Source: an uncultured Spirochaetia bacterium (GTDB lineage Bacteria > Spirochaetota > Brachyspiria > Brachyspirales > Brachyspiraceae). Taken from it: a DNA stretch of 42,727 nucleotides. A program made the translations under genes and the position numbers. Under the pieces are notes generated by a model. The model was not told where the DNA came from and did not search any database. It saw only the letters and a list, made by a program, of their open reading frames with translations. Below, one piece after another: positions 1-8,814 of the stretch. Every line of letters starts with the position of its first letter. Position 1 is the stretch's first letter. The stretch spans positions 1-42,727 of the forward strand of contig CAMRCO010000007.1 in assembly GCA_947040945.1 (NCBI GenBank), written 5' to 3'.

Positions 1-1223
1 CACTCACATTCATCTTCACAGTCAATATGTATCTGTTTTAATACATCAAGACCATCATAAGTAACCCATTCTTCTACTATTTTGTTATTTTTTACCGTGT
101 AATGACTAATACCTAAAATAACTACTGATTTACCAGTTGGGTTTCCAAAATATCCAATTCCTTCGTTAAGTCCTCTTAAGTACCAACGAACAGCTACATC
201 TTGATATGTTCCGAAGTCATTAATAGTTACTCTATCAATTGAGTATTTAGCATTTGGGAATGAAGCGAATAGGCTTACTAACATACCTTGAATTTGATCA
301 TATCCTACTAAGTCTTTATCACAAATATAGTGTACTACAGCATTACTTTCATAATATTTTTTTACTGTATTAAATAATTTGCATTCGTAAATATGACTTA
401 ATGCTTCAAGCATGAACTCACCAACAGTATTGTCTTTAGCAATATATTTTTTAGGAGCAAATTGTCCGTCCATAGATTCAGCAAGACCAAACTCAGTTTG
501 CAATGCTGGTAATTTACTTTTAGCGTTTTTAGCCATTTTTTTAGCGACCTCCAAAGGATTAAGTCCAAGTTGTTGCACTATCCATAAATTATCCCTTACC
601 AACCACTCTTCATACACATAGTTTTTTTCAACAGCACAATCTACAGTTGTTCTGAAAGAAACACGTTTTCCTGTAGCAGGACCAAATGAAGAATCATTTA
701 AGTTTGTTGCTACTGATAATATTCTATGGCTTGATAAAAAACCATCGTCCCCAAGTCTAGACCACACAACATTTTGACCAATTAGGCGTCTATCAGGAAA
801 TGAATGCAGTGTTTGTAAAGTTCCAGCTACAATTTCTTTAACTCCAGAAATATTTACTGATCCTGTATGCATAACAATATTGTTACCATAAGTATCATAA
901 ATTACGCCTAAGCCTTTTTCTTCCCAAATCCAATGAGTGATTTTTAAGATATAATCTACAAAATCACCATAGCAGTCATCAAAACCAACCATTTTTTGTT
1001 TTTTAGGTTCATTCTCAAGATATTTTTCGTATGGTAAAAATCTAATTGAGTTCACCTCTGACACATCTCCATAAAATACTTTACTGTTTTCTTCATTAGC
1101 CATTGAATTAATCCTTTTATCTAAGTTTTTTTTATTTTTTTCTACTAGTTCATTTTTAGCCTTTTTAGTTACTTCTTCCTCCTCATTTTTTTTGCTAATT
1201 TCACTATCTTTATCCATATCCAT
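1..1223 (-). CDS. SnoaL-like / ester cyclase-type protein with two NTF2-like domains, 3' end truncated by window edge
   Basis: Not in ORF track. Minus-strand frame open from ATG at 1223 (MDMDKDSEISKKNEEEEVTKKAKNELVEK...) to the window edge (...GLDVLKQIHIDCEDECE). SD GGGGG just upstream. Two SnoaL-like segments: N-half 'GVYDTYGNNIVMHTGS'-type (read as VIYDTYGNNIVMHTGS) and C-half 'YESNAVVHYICDKDLVGYDQIQGMLVSLFASFPNAKYSIDRV'. Confidence 0.85.
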   Translation of the reverse strand, partial: MDMDKDSEISKKNEEEEVTKKAKNELVEKNKKNLDKRINSMANEENSKVFYGDVSEVNSIRFLPYEKYLENEPKKQKMVGFDDCYGDFVDYILKITHWIWEEKGLGVIYDTYGNNIVMHTGSVNISGVKEIVAGTLQTLHSFPDRRLIGQNVVWSRLGDDGFLSSHRILSVATNLNDSSFGPATGKRVSFRTTVDCAVEKNYVYEEWLVRDNLWIVQQLGLNPLEVAKKMAKNAKSKLPALQTEFGLAESMDGQFAPKKYIAKDNTVGEFMLEALSHIYECKLFNTVKKYYESNAVVHYICDKDLVGYDQIQGMLVSLFASFPNAKYSIDRVTINDFGTYQDVAVRWYLRGLNEGIGYFGNPTGKSVVILGISHYTVKNNKIVEEWVTYDGLDVLKQIHIDCEDECE

Positions 1224-1250
1224 AATTTAAGCCCCCTTTTTCATTATTTG

Positions 1251-1298
1251 TGTAACCGATTACGTTATAAAGTATAAACATAAATATCTTATTGTCAA
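1251..1298 (-). promoter_or_regulatory. Sigma-70-type promoter with LacI-family-like operator for the SnoaL-like gene
   Basis: Minus strand: TTGACA (1298-1293), 16-nt spacer, TATACT (1276-1271), then CGTAATCGGTTACA (1264-1251), near-palindrome with central CG. Confidence 0.7.
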
Positions 1299-1310
1299 GA
1301 GAGAATTTGA

Positions 1311-1394
1311 TTTTATGTATACTTTATGATGTTTTATATATAGTTCGGCATGTTTTATGTGTACTTTATAATGTTTTATGTATGCTTTAAGTAT
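1311..1394. repeat. Three imperfect 21-bp repeats TTTTATGTRTRCTTTA...
   Basis: ttttatgtatactttatgatg (1311-1331), ttttatgtgtactttataatg (1353-1373), ttttatgtatgctttaagtat (1374-1394); last two directly adjacent. Confidence 0.7.
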
Positions 1395-1496
1395 AAAAAA
1401 TAAAGGCGTTAATATAACTATAAAAAGTATATTTAAAACAGAACTTGATAAACTACTAACTGAATAAATATAAAAGCTCTATTATCAGCATATAAC

Positions 1497-1524
1497 TTGA
1501 CAATAATCATCATATTAGTATAAT
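1497..1524 (+). promoter_or_regulatory. Consensus sigma-70 promoter of the VWA gene
   Basis: TTGACA (1497-1502), 16-nt spacer, TATAAT (1519-1524), 7 nt before ATG at 1532. Confidence 0.75.
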
Positions 1525-1531
1525 AATCAAC

Positions 1532-2503
1532 ATGTTTTTTCAATATGCATATTATGCGTTCCTTTTTTTATTAGTGCCATTATCAATTTATTTGTTTTTG
1601 AAATCTATAAAAAATTATAACCTAATAATAAAGTCTTATTTCAATTCAATTAAGCTTAATAAAAATGCTCGAAGACAAAAGAATATTATAGCTGTAATGA
1701 TAATGCTTTCTATGACTTTATTAATTATAGCCATAATGCAACCGAAATGGGGCAGAGAAAAAGAAACTATAAAAATAAACAGTTATAACATATCAATAGT
1801 TATAGACTTATCTGAGTCAATGAATGCAAAGGACATTAACCCATCAAGGCTCGAGAAAACAAAGCTTGAGATAAATAAGTTTGTAAAAGAAAATAATAAT
1901 ATCACAGTGTCTTTAGTCGGATTTGCAGGAAGTAGTTTTATAGCAAGCCCGCTAACTCAAGATACTGAAACATTTTCAATTATATTAAACGCACTTAACA
2001 CAGACTCGGTAACTTTGCAAGGAACGAGTATTGCGACCGCCTTAATGACATCAATAAAATCATTTCCAGAGACTCACTCATTGCCACGTTCAATTATAAT
2101 CATAACAGATGGCGAAGATCATACGGGTGATTTTGATAATGTTGTAAAACAATTAAAAAATAGTGATATAAGCCTCTATGCTGTTGCTATAGGAAATGAA
2201 GCTGGGGAGTATATACCAGATAAAAAAGACGATATGGGAAACAATATTTTATCTAAGCGAACTGATAATATTCTTTCTTCGTTGGTTAATGAAACTAGAG
2301 GAAAGTTTTATGTTTCAGAGAATGGTAATATTCCATTTAATGAAATATACAGAGAAATAGAAAAAAATGGTAATGTGTCTTCAATTAAAAATACCATGTC
2401 ATATAAAAATAGATTTCAATTTTTTCTTCTGCCAGTAGTTATTTTACTTTTAATAGTGGCAATTCTTATGGCTTTGGTGGGCAAAGATAAATCAGAACAA
2501 TAG
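1532..2503 (+). CDS. VWA-domain membrane protein, BatA/BatB-like
   Basis: N-terminal TM segments, MIDAS-type DLSESM (VIDLSESMNAKDINPSRLEKTK), TDGEDH, C-terminal TM; BatA/BatB architecture. Confidence 0.8.
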   Translation: MFFQYAYYAFLFLLVPLSIYLFLKSIKNYNLIIKSYFNSIKLNKNARRQKNIIAVMIMLSMTLLIIAIMQPKWGREKETIKINSYNISIVIDLSESMNAKDINPSRLEKTKLEINKFVKENNNITVSLVGFAGSSFIASPLTQDTETFSIILNALNTDSVTLQGTSIATALMTSIKSFPETHSLPRSIIIITDGEDHTGDFDNVVKQLKNSDISLYAVAIGNEAGEYIPDKKDDMGNNILSKRTDNILSSLVNETRGKFYVSENGNIPFNEIYREIEKNGNVSSIKNTMSYKNRFQFFLLPVVILLLIVAILMALVGKDKSEQ

Positions 2504-3391
2504 TTATTTTATAGTAATAACTTGCTTCCATTGAGGTAATGGGTATCTGCCAGTGTTCCCAATATGGTTTCCAAGCTTGTCTGTTACTTGTGCTTCTACG
2601 TAAAGCAAGTATCTACCACTTGGTAAAAATGTATTCTGTGTAGTTCGACCACTAAAGTAAAATTGTGTTTGTGCTTGTCCGTCTACAACATATATTTTTG
2701 GAAGTCTGAAAACTGGTGTTCTTGAAAGAATTTCATTATTTCTTGAAAGGCGTCTTGCATAAACTCTAATACTTGTGAAAAGTGCTTCCTCTGGTGCTTT
2801 TAATACTACTGTAACCAAAATTGGATTAGAACGACTTGTTACAAGCTTATCATTATAGTTTAATATAATGGCACTTAACCTAACAGGGTCTTTTATTGGA
2901 ATAGCTGGTACATAAGGAGTCATATCCTCTTTCTCAAACTGCCCAGCAGTATTGTTTTTTACTCTAGGTATTTCTGTCATAGTTTTTTGACTAGTAGTTA
3001 TCGTGTTACTTTCCATATTTACTTTATTGCTTGCCACAACCATTTCATTGCTCTTCATAGTTAAAGTATTAGTTTCTAAAGCTAGAACATTAGTTTGCAT
3101 AGCTAATTCATTGCTTTTCATAGCTAAAGCATCACTTTCCATAGTGCTATCTTTAAACATTTCAGAATCACTGTTTAAGAAAGCCATATCCTCACTTGTT
3201 ACGTCATCACCAAGTATATCGTCTAATGTGGTGTCTTCATTTAAGGCGTTTGTATCTTTGCTAAACTCATCAACAAACATGTCATTAATAACAACATTAT
3301 TAGTAGTAAAAAATTTTATAGCAAAATATCCACCAGCAGACAAGCCCAGTAGAATAATCGTTACTAGAGCAATTTTAATATATTTTTTCAT
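2504..3391 (-). CDS. Single-pass anchored protein with heptapeptide repeats and a C-terminal beta-rich (Ig/FlgD-like?) domain
   Basis: N-terminal TM; repeats ALAMKSN ELAMQTN VLALETN TLTMKSN EMVVASN KVNMESN; C-terminal domain FLPSGRYLLYVEAQVTDKLGNHIG. Confidence 0.7.
   Translation of the reverse strand: MKKYIKIALVTIILLGLSAGGYFAIKFFTTNNVVINDMFVDEFSKDTNALNEDTTLDDILGDDVTSEDMAFLNSDSEMFKDSTMESDALAMKSNELAMQTNVLALETNTLTMKSNEMVVASNKVNMESNTITTSQKTMTEIPRVKNNTAGQFEKEDMTPYVPAIPIKDPVRLSAIILNYNDKLVTSRSNPILVTVVLKAPEEALFTSIRVYARRLSRNNEILSRTPVFRLPKIYVVDGQAQTQFYFSGRTTQNTFLPSGRYLLYVEAQVTDKLGNHIGNTGRYPLPQWKQVITIK
3003..3146 (-). repeat. 21-bp imperfect tandem repeat, about 6-7 units, within CDS
   Basis: Plus-strand units such as 'tttcatagctaaagcatcact', 'ttgcatagctaattcattgct', 'ttctaaagctagaacattagt', 'cttcatagttaaagtattagt', 'tgccacaaccatttcattgct'. 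Confidence 0.75.
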
Positions 3392-3460
3392 AATTATTTT
3401 ATCCCAAAAGCATTATTGTATTAACAACTTCGGTTAATTGTAAGTTTATATTAGACATAT

Positions 3461-4396
3461 TTAATCCCATAAAAAGCTTTTAAGCTCATCTGATAAATTA
3501 AGCTCTCTTATTTTTTTTAATGCTTTTATTTGAATTTGCCTAACACGTTCTCTTGTTAGGTCAAGTTGTTCTCCTGTTTCTTTAAGCGTTTTAGATGCAC
3601 TTCCATCAAGACCAAATCGTGCTATTAAGACAGTGCGTTCTTTTTCATCTAAATGTTTGAGAGCTTCATTTATAATTGATTTTAAATTTGAATTAATCAA
3701 TTCATGATGTGGTGAGACAGTCGTTTTGTCTTCTATAAAGCTTATAATTTCATTGCTATTACTATTGCTGTCTGTAAAAAATCCATCTATACTACTTATT
3801 TCTTGTGAGAAAACCATTATAGAAGCGAATGTTCTTCTGTCAATCTTCATTTCATCAGCTATTTCATTATAATTAGGTTCTCTTCCAAGCGTTTGGTTTA
3901 GCTTTCTAGAAACTTGAACGCTATTTCTTATGATTCTTGAAATGTAAATAGGGAGTGTTATTGCATTGTTTTTAATTGATATTATCTTTATAATTCTTTG
4001 TCTAATCCACCAAACAGCGTATGTTGAAAACTTATAACCTTTTACATAATCAAATCGTCTAACAGCTTCAATAAGCCCTATATTTCCTTCATCTATTATG
4101 TCTATAAATGGAATACCGCTGTTATAGTAACGTTTTGCGATACTGACAACAAGGCGTAAGTTTGACTTAACAAGTTTGTTTTGAATAGTTTCAATTTCTA
4201 ATTCTATTTTATTAACTTCTTCATCATAGGTTGGGCTGTTTTTAGATAAATCTTCTTTTATTTTTTTGATTTCATCAAAGTGTTTCCATAACTCAAGTTC
4301 TTCTTCTTTGGTCAAACGCCTCATATTTCCTATTTGTTTTAAGTAAATAGCTACAGCACCATTGCTATACTCTTGACTTGGACCACTTTTACTCAT
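3461..4396 (-). CDS. Sigma-70 family RNA polymerase sigma factor (RpoD/RpoS-like, short)
   Basis: Region 1.2/2: YLKQIGNMRRLTKEEE, NLRLVVSIAKRYYNSGIPFIDIIDEGNIGLIEAVRRFDYVKGYKFSTYAVWWIRQRI; region 4: LKETGEQLDLTRERVRQIQIKALKKIR. SD GAGG. Confidence 0.93.
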   Translation of the reverse strand: MSKSGPSQEYSNGAVAIYLKQIGNMRRLTKEEELELWKHFDEIKKIKEDLSKNSPTYDEEVNKIELEIETIQNKLVKSNLRLVVSIAKRYYNSGIPFIDIIDEGNIGLIEAVRRFDYVKGYKFSTYAVWWIRQRIIKIISIKNNAITLPIYISRIIRNSVQVSRKLNQTLGREPNYNEIADEMKIDRRTFASIMVFSQEISSIDGFFTDSNSNSNEIISFIEDKTTVSPHHELINSNLKSIINEALKHLDEKERTVLIARFGLDGSASKTLKETGEQLDLTRERVRQIQIKALKKIRELNLSDELKSFLWD

Positions 4397-4590
4397 AAAG
4401 AAACCTCGAATTTTATATTGTTTTTATTGCATAATTACACTCACTATACATGATTTAAAAAAAATTATCAATATAAAAAAATACTTTAAACATCATGTTG
4501 TATTATATATATATTAAATTGTTCTTGAGTAATATGCTAAAAAATGTTATATTGAATTAGTTTAATAAAAATAAAAGAGGTTTATATAAA

Positions 4591-5301
4591 TTGAAAACTT
4601 ACGCTGATTTACATATGCATACTTCTGTAAGCCAACATGCATACAGCACACTCGATGAAATGGTTGTTAAGGCAGAAGAACTTGGTTTGCATGCTATTGC
4701 TATTACAGATCATGGCCCCGGAATGATGGATGGAGCATCGCCAATTCATTTTTATGGGCTTCAAGTGATACCGTCAAAAATAGGAAATGTTACTATATAT
4801 AAGGGTGTTGAACTTAATATATTAAACTTTGATGGGGATGTAGATCTTGAAGAAGGTTTATTAAAAAGACTTGATTTTACTATAGCTTCATATCATTCAT
4901 TTGCAGTTGAACCTTCTACATTTGAAAATCATACTAAAGGTTGGCTTAATGTGATTAAAAATCCGTATGTAGATTGTTTAGGGCATATGGGGAATCCTGT
5001 TTTTAATTGTGATATTGATTTAGTAATAAAAGAATGCCTAAAATATAATAAAATACTTGAAATTAATTCATCATCATTTAAGTCTAGAAAAGGAAGTTAT
5101 GAGGTTTGTAAAGAGATAGCTAAACTATGTAAAAAATATTCTCAGAGAGTTGTTGTAAACTCAGATGCACATTACAAGCATAGTGTAGGGGAACATACGG
5201 CAGCATTAGAAATGTTAGACGAAATAGATTTTCCTGAAAGCTTAGTGATTAATGCTAATATTGATACTTTGAATGAATATTTCAAATCAAAACGCAATTA
5301 A
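4591..5301 (+). CDS. PHP-domain phosphoesterase (YcdX/histidinol-phosphatase-like), TTG start
   Basis: DLHMHTSVSQHAYSTLDEMV, ITDHGPGMMDG, VNSDAHYKHSVGE; SD AAGAGG. Confidence 0.88.
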   Translation: MKTYADLHMHTSVSQHAYSTLDEMVVKAEELGLHAIAITDHGPGMMDGASPIHFYGLQVIPSKIGNVTIYKGVELNILNFDGDVDLEEGLLKRLDFTIASYHSFAVEPSTFENHTKGWLNVIKNPYVDCLGHMGNPVFNCDIDLVIKECLKYNKILEINSSSFKSRKGSYEVCKEIAKLCKKYSQRVVVNSDAHYKHSVGEHTAALEMLDEIDFPESLVINANIDTLNEYFKSKRN

Positions 5302-5330
5302 AAATATATAGAATTAGAGCTCTGTTTTAG

Positions 5331-5359
5331 TTGACAAAATACTTTTTATGATATAGTAT
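5331..5359 (+). promoter_or_regulatory. Putative promoter of the rpmH-rnpA-yidD-yidC operon
   Basis: TTGACA (5331-5336), 17-nt spacer, TAGTAT (5354-5359), or overlapping TATAGT at 15 nt. Confidence 0.5.
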
Positions 5360-5435
5360 CAATTGATATTATAGAATGATATAAAGACAGTTTAGAGTAT
5401 TTTAAGCTGTTAAAATACTTTATGAAGGAGATAAC

Positions 5436-5579
5436 ATGAAACGTACTTATCAACCAAGTAAGTTACGTCGTGCTAGGAAATTTGGTTTCTTTAAGCGTAT
5501 GGCAACAAAGCATGGTCGTGATGTTTTAAAACGTAGAAGATTAAAAGGCAGACATCGTTTAACTGCTGCTGACGAATAG
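5436..5579 (+). CDS. rpmH: 50S ribosomal protein L34
   Basis: Below the ORF-track size limit. Translates to [55 protein letters not shown]; followed by rnpA. Confidence 0.97.
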   Translation: MKRTYQPSKLRRARKFGFFKRMATKHGRDVLKRRRLKGRHRLTAADE

Positions 5580-5597
5580 AATCTGAGCTCTATTATT

Positions 5598-5960
5598 TTG
5601 ACATTGAATGTTCAAGCAAATAAACTTTATATAAAAGAACGTATCAAAAATAGAAGTGACATTTCTAAATTCTTTAAATACGATTTTGGTGTTTCTAAGT
5701 ATTATGGTGCATATTTTAGTTTATTTGCTTTTAAAAATGAACTTGATTATTCAAGGTTTGCAGTTTCTATAAAAAGTAGTAGCTGTAATGCTGTCAAAAG
5801 AAATAGAGCGAAGCGTATAGTGAGAGAGATATTTAGAAATAATAAAAAAGTTATACCAAAAGGTTTTGATTACTTTATTTTTATGAAAAAACCTTCAAGT
5901 GTTTCTTATAAAGTGAAAGAAGTAGATTTAATGTCATTATTTAAGCGAGTCATTAAGTGA
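5598..5960 (+). CDS. rnpA: Ribonuclease P protein component (TTG start)
   Basis: [19 protein letters not shown] motif; position between rpmH and yidD. Confidence 0.93.
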   Translation: MTLNVQANKLYIKERIKNRSDISKFFKYDFGVSKYYGAYFSLFAFKNELDYSRFAVSIKSSSCNAVKRNRAKRIVREIFRNNKKVIPKGFDYFIFMKKPSSVSYKVKEVDLMSLFKRVIK

Positions 5961-6166
5961 AACATTTTTTTGTTTTGTTAATAGTCTTTTATAAAAAAGC
6001 AATATCTCCGTATTTGCCACCGTCTTGTAGATATATACCAAGTTGTTCTGAGTACACAATCGAAGCTATAACTAAGTATGGTGTAATCAAAGGTGTGTGG
6101 TTGGGATTTAAAAGAATTCTAAGGTGTAATCCTTTGTCAAAAAAAATATATGACCCTGTGCCTTAA
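5957..6166 (+). CDS. yidD: Membrane protein insertion efficiency factor YidD (GTG start, 4-nt overlap with rnpA)
   Basis: [49 protein letters not shown]. Confidence 0.95.
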   Translation: MKHFFVLLIVFYKKAISPYLPPSCRYIPSCSEYTIEAITKYGVIKGVWLGFKRILRCNPLSKKIYDPVP

Positions 6167-6241
6167 ACATACTAAATTAATTGGTAACTGTCATATATTA
6201 AAACTCTTAGAAAAGAAATAATTTAAGGAGTTCGTATAATT

Positions 6242-8059
6242 ATGGATAGTAATAAAAGAGTCGTGCTAGCTATAGCACTTTCTACTCTTGTTCTTGTGGC
6301 ATTTATGTTTTATCAGATGAAAACTGCACCTCAAATACCAGTAGAAACTCAAAATCAGACTGAACTTTTAGAAGAAGGATTAGCTTTAGATGTTAGTTCT
6401 CTTCAACAACTTACTCCTAAAACAAATGAAGTAATGACTAATCTTACTAAGGAATCAGTAACATTTGAAAATGATTTAGTTGAAGCTACGTTTGAAAATG
6501 GCTCACTTAAATCATATATACTTAAAGATTTTTTAGGTGCTAATGTAAAGGGTGTGAAAGCTACAAACAATGTAAATTTGGTAGAGCAAGTCTATAATGG
6601 AATATATCCTTTTACCTTGGCATTTCAAACAGTTTCAAATTCAATGATTTCAGATAAAAATTTTGTAATAATTACAGATAATGACATCATATATGAAATA
6701 GAAAGTAAAGATGACGAATCAGTAACATTTGTAACTGATGGTTTAATTGATGGAAACTGGATTAGAATAAGAAAATCATTCGGCTTGACAGAAAAATCTT
6801 ATCAATTAGAGAACTCTGTTAGCATCGAAAATATGAGTGAAAATGACATAAATCTAGCTTATTCTTACTTTTTAGGTACAGGTATCGGTCCATATCGACC
6901 AAAAGCTGACACTATAGCTGAAGATAATACAAAAGTTCAATATTTAAGAGAAGGAAAAAAAACAGCCTCAAAGCTTTTAATCGGTACTTCTAAGAAAGAT
7001 GAGCATATATATAAAAGCTATGAAAAACCAATGAATTGGGCTTCACTTGATAACAGATATTTCACTATAATTTCTACATTGCCCACTAAAAATGCACTTC
7101 TCGAAACATTAGCTTTTTCAAATCCTGATACAAATGAATATAAAAATAACTATCAATTAGCAAGTTTTGTATTGACTCATAATATTAAGAAAGGTCAAAC
7201 TGTAACAGATATGATTCCAGTATATGCTGGTCCTAAAAGCAGAGTTTTATTTGCTAAGGAATATAAAGAAGAGTCATATCAATCAATATTTCAAGAATCA
7301 TTTCTTGGACTTAATTTACGTCCTCTTACATACATACTTGATTTAGTACTTGTTAAGCTTTTTAGTTTTACTAAAAGTTATGCTTGGGCGATAATATTGT
7401 TTACTTTTCTGTTTAAGCTTGCAACATTCCCTTTAACTCAAGCATCATATAAATCAATGAAAAAGATGCAATTACTTAATCCAAAAATAGAGAGAATAAG
7501 AAAACAGTATAAAGATGACCCACAGAAAATGAATGCTGAAGTGATGAGTATATATAAAAAAGAGAAGATAAACCCTTTAGGTGGATGCTTACCGATGTTG
7601 CTACCTTTTCCACTTCTAATAGCTTTCTTCTATCTTATGCAGTCAATGGTTGAGCTTAGAAATGCTCCATTCTTGTGGATAACAGATTTGTCATCACCTG
7701 ATAGATTATTTATATTTGCAGAGGCAATACCCCTTATTGGAGGGTTCAATTTTAATTTGCTTCCTATTATAATGGCAGCAACTAGTTATTTAAGCATGAA
7801 ACTACAGCCCTCTTCTTCTGGCAGTAGTGGAGCAGCGGCGACTCAAATGAAGATGATGACGACAATATTTCCACTTATGATGTTGTTTATGTTTTATAAT
7901 TTTGCAAGTGGACTTGCTCTTTACTGGACTGCTCAGAACGTATTTGGTGTTTTACAACAGCTAATAACAGCTAGAATTGACAAAGCAAGAGGGCAGGACA
8001 CAGCTACTTTAATAGAAGAAATTGAAAGTACTAAAAAGAAAAAAAAGAAAAAGAAATAG
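6242..8059 (+). CDS. yidC: Membrane protein insertase YidC
   Basis: N-terminal TM, large periplasmic domain, C-terminal 60KD_IMP region (SYAWAIILFTFLFKLATFPLTQASYKSMKKMQLLNPKI), poly-Lys tail. Confidence 0.96.
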   Translation: MDSNKRVVLAIALSTLVLVAFMFYQMKTAPQIPVETQNQTELLEEGLALDVSSLQQLTPKTNEVMTNLTKESVTFENDLVEATFENGSLKSYILKDFLGANVKGVKATNNVNLVEQVYNGIYPFTLAFQTVSNSMISDKNFVIITDNDIIYEIESKDDESVTFVTDGLIDGNWIRIRKSFGLTEKSYQLENSVSIENMSENDINLAYSYFLGTGIGPYRPKADTIAEDNTKVQYLREGKKTASKLLIGTSKKDEHIYKSYEKPMNWASLDNRYFTIISTLPTKNALLETLAFSNPDTNEYKNNYQLASFVLTHNIKKGQTVTDMIPVYAGPKSRVLFAKEYKEESYQSIFQESFLGLNLRPLTYILDLVLVKLFSFTKSYAWAIILFTFLFKLATFPLTQASYKSMKKMQLLNPKIERIRKQYKDDPQKMNAEVMSIYKKEKINPLGGCLPMLLPFPLLIAFFYLMQSMVELRNAPFLWITDLSSPDRLFIFAEAIPLIGGFNFNLLPIIMAATSYLSMKLQPSSSGSSGAAATQMKMMTTIFPLMMLFMFYNFASGLALYWTAQNVFGVLQQLITARIDKARGQDTATLIEEIESTKKKKKKKK

Positions 8060-8106
8060 GCGGTTTAATTACTAGAATATGCTTTTTTGTTTAGGAGTTT
8101 ATTATT

Positions 8107-8784
8107 ATGTTAGTAAAAGAATTTACTGGTAAAAGTGAAAAAGATGCCATAAATAAGGCTTTAGAAGAACTTAGTCTTACAGAAGATCAAGTTAGAATAG
8201 AGGTTATTGATAAAGGAAAGCGTAATATCTTTGGTATAGGGGAAGAAATCCCTAGTGTAATCAGAGTTTATTATGAAGAGATTTCGACAAATTTAAGCGA
8301 ATTTGAAGACATTATGTCACATATCATCTCATTAATGGGAGTTAAAGCGACTGTTGTTGCCAAAGAAGAGAGCGAAACTAAAATACATATAAATGTTACA
8401 TCAGAGAATCCTGCTCTTCTTATAGGAAAAAAAGGTGCTACACTTGAATCTTTACAATTTTTGTTGTCATTAATGGCATTGAAATATTTTAAGGATTCAA
8501 CTGACAGGCGTATTATTCTTGACATTGATGGATATAGAGAAAGGCGAGAGGAAACATTAAAACAGATGGCACGTCAAGCAGCACAACATGCAAAACGAAC
8601 AAGACGACCTGTAAGCCTTGACCCTATGTCGCCTTATGAAAGACGTATAATACACTTAGAGTTACAAGAAGATTCTGAAATAGATACGAAAAGTGATGGG
8701 GAAGCACCTTACAGATTTGTTAAGATATATTCAAAGCGTAAAAACAATCAAGATGGCAACAGGCATAATAATCAAAGATATTAG
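8107..8784 (+). CDS. jag: Jag/KhpB family RNA-binding protein (Jag_N, KH, R3H)
   Basis: VIDKGKRNIFGIGEE Jag_N, NPALLIGKKGATLESLQFLLSLM KH, RRPVSLDPMSPYERRIIHLELQE R3H. Confidence 0.93.
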   Translation: MLVKEFTGKSEKDAINKALEELSLTEDQVRIEVIDKGKRNIFGIGEEIPSVIRVYYEEISTNLSEFEDIMSHIISLMGVKATVVAKEESETKIHINVTSENPALLIGKKGATLESLQFLLSLMALKYFKDSTDRRIILDIDGYRERREETLKQMARQAAQHAKRTRRPVSLDPMSPYERRIIHLELQEDSEIDTKSDGEAPYRFVKIYSKRKNNQDGNRHNNQRY

Positions 8785-8814
8785 ACTTAATACTTTTTGA
8801 TTATTACCCCTTTG

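Noticed and set aside
412-621. 69-aa plus-strand ORF
   Set aside because: Lies inside the open minus-strand SnoaL-like frame; no SD or family resemblance.
3003-3437. 144-aa plus-strand ORF (MLLSIFTLLLATTISLLFIVK...)
   Set aside because: Antisense to the heptad-repeat gene; its hydrophobic periodicity is a by-product of the 21-bp repeat on the other strand; no SD.
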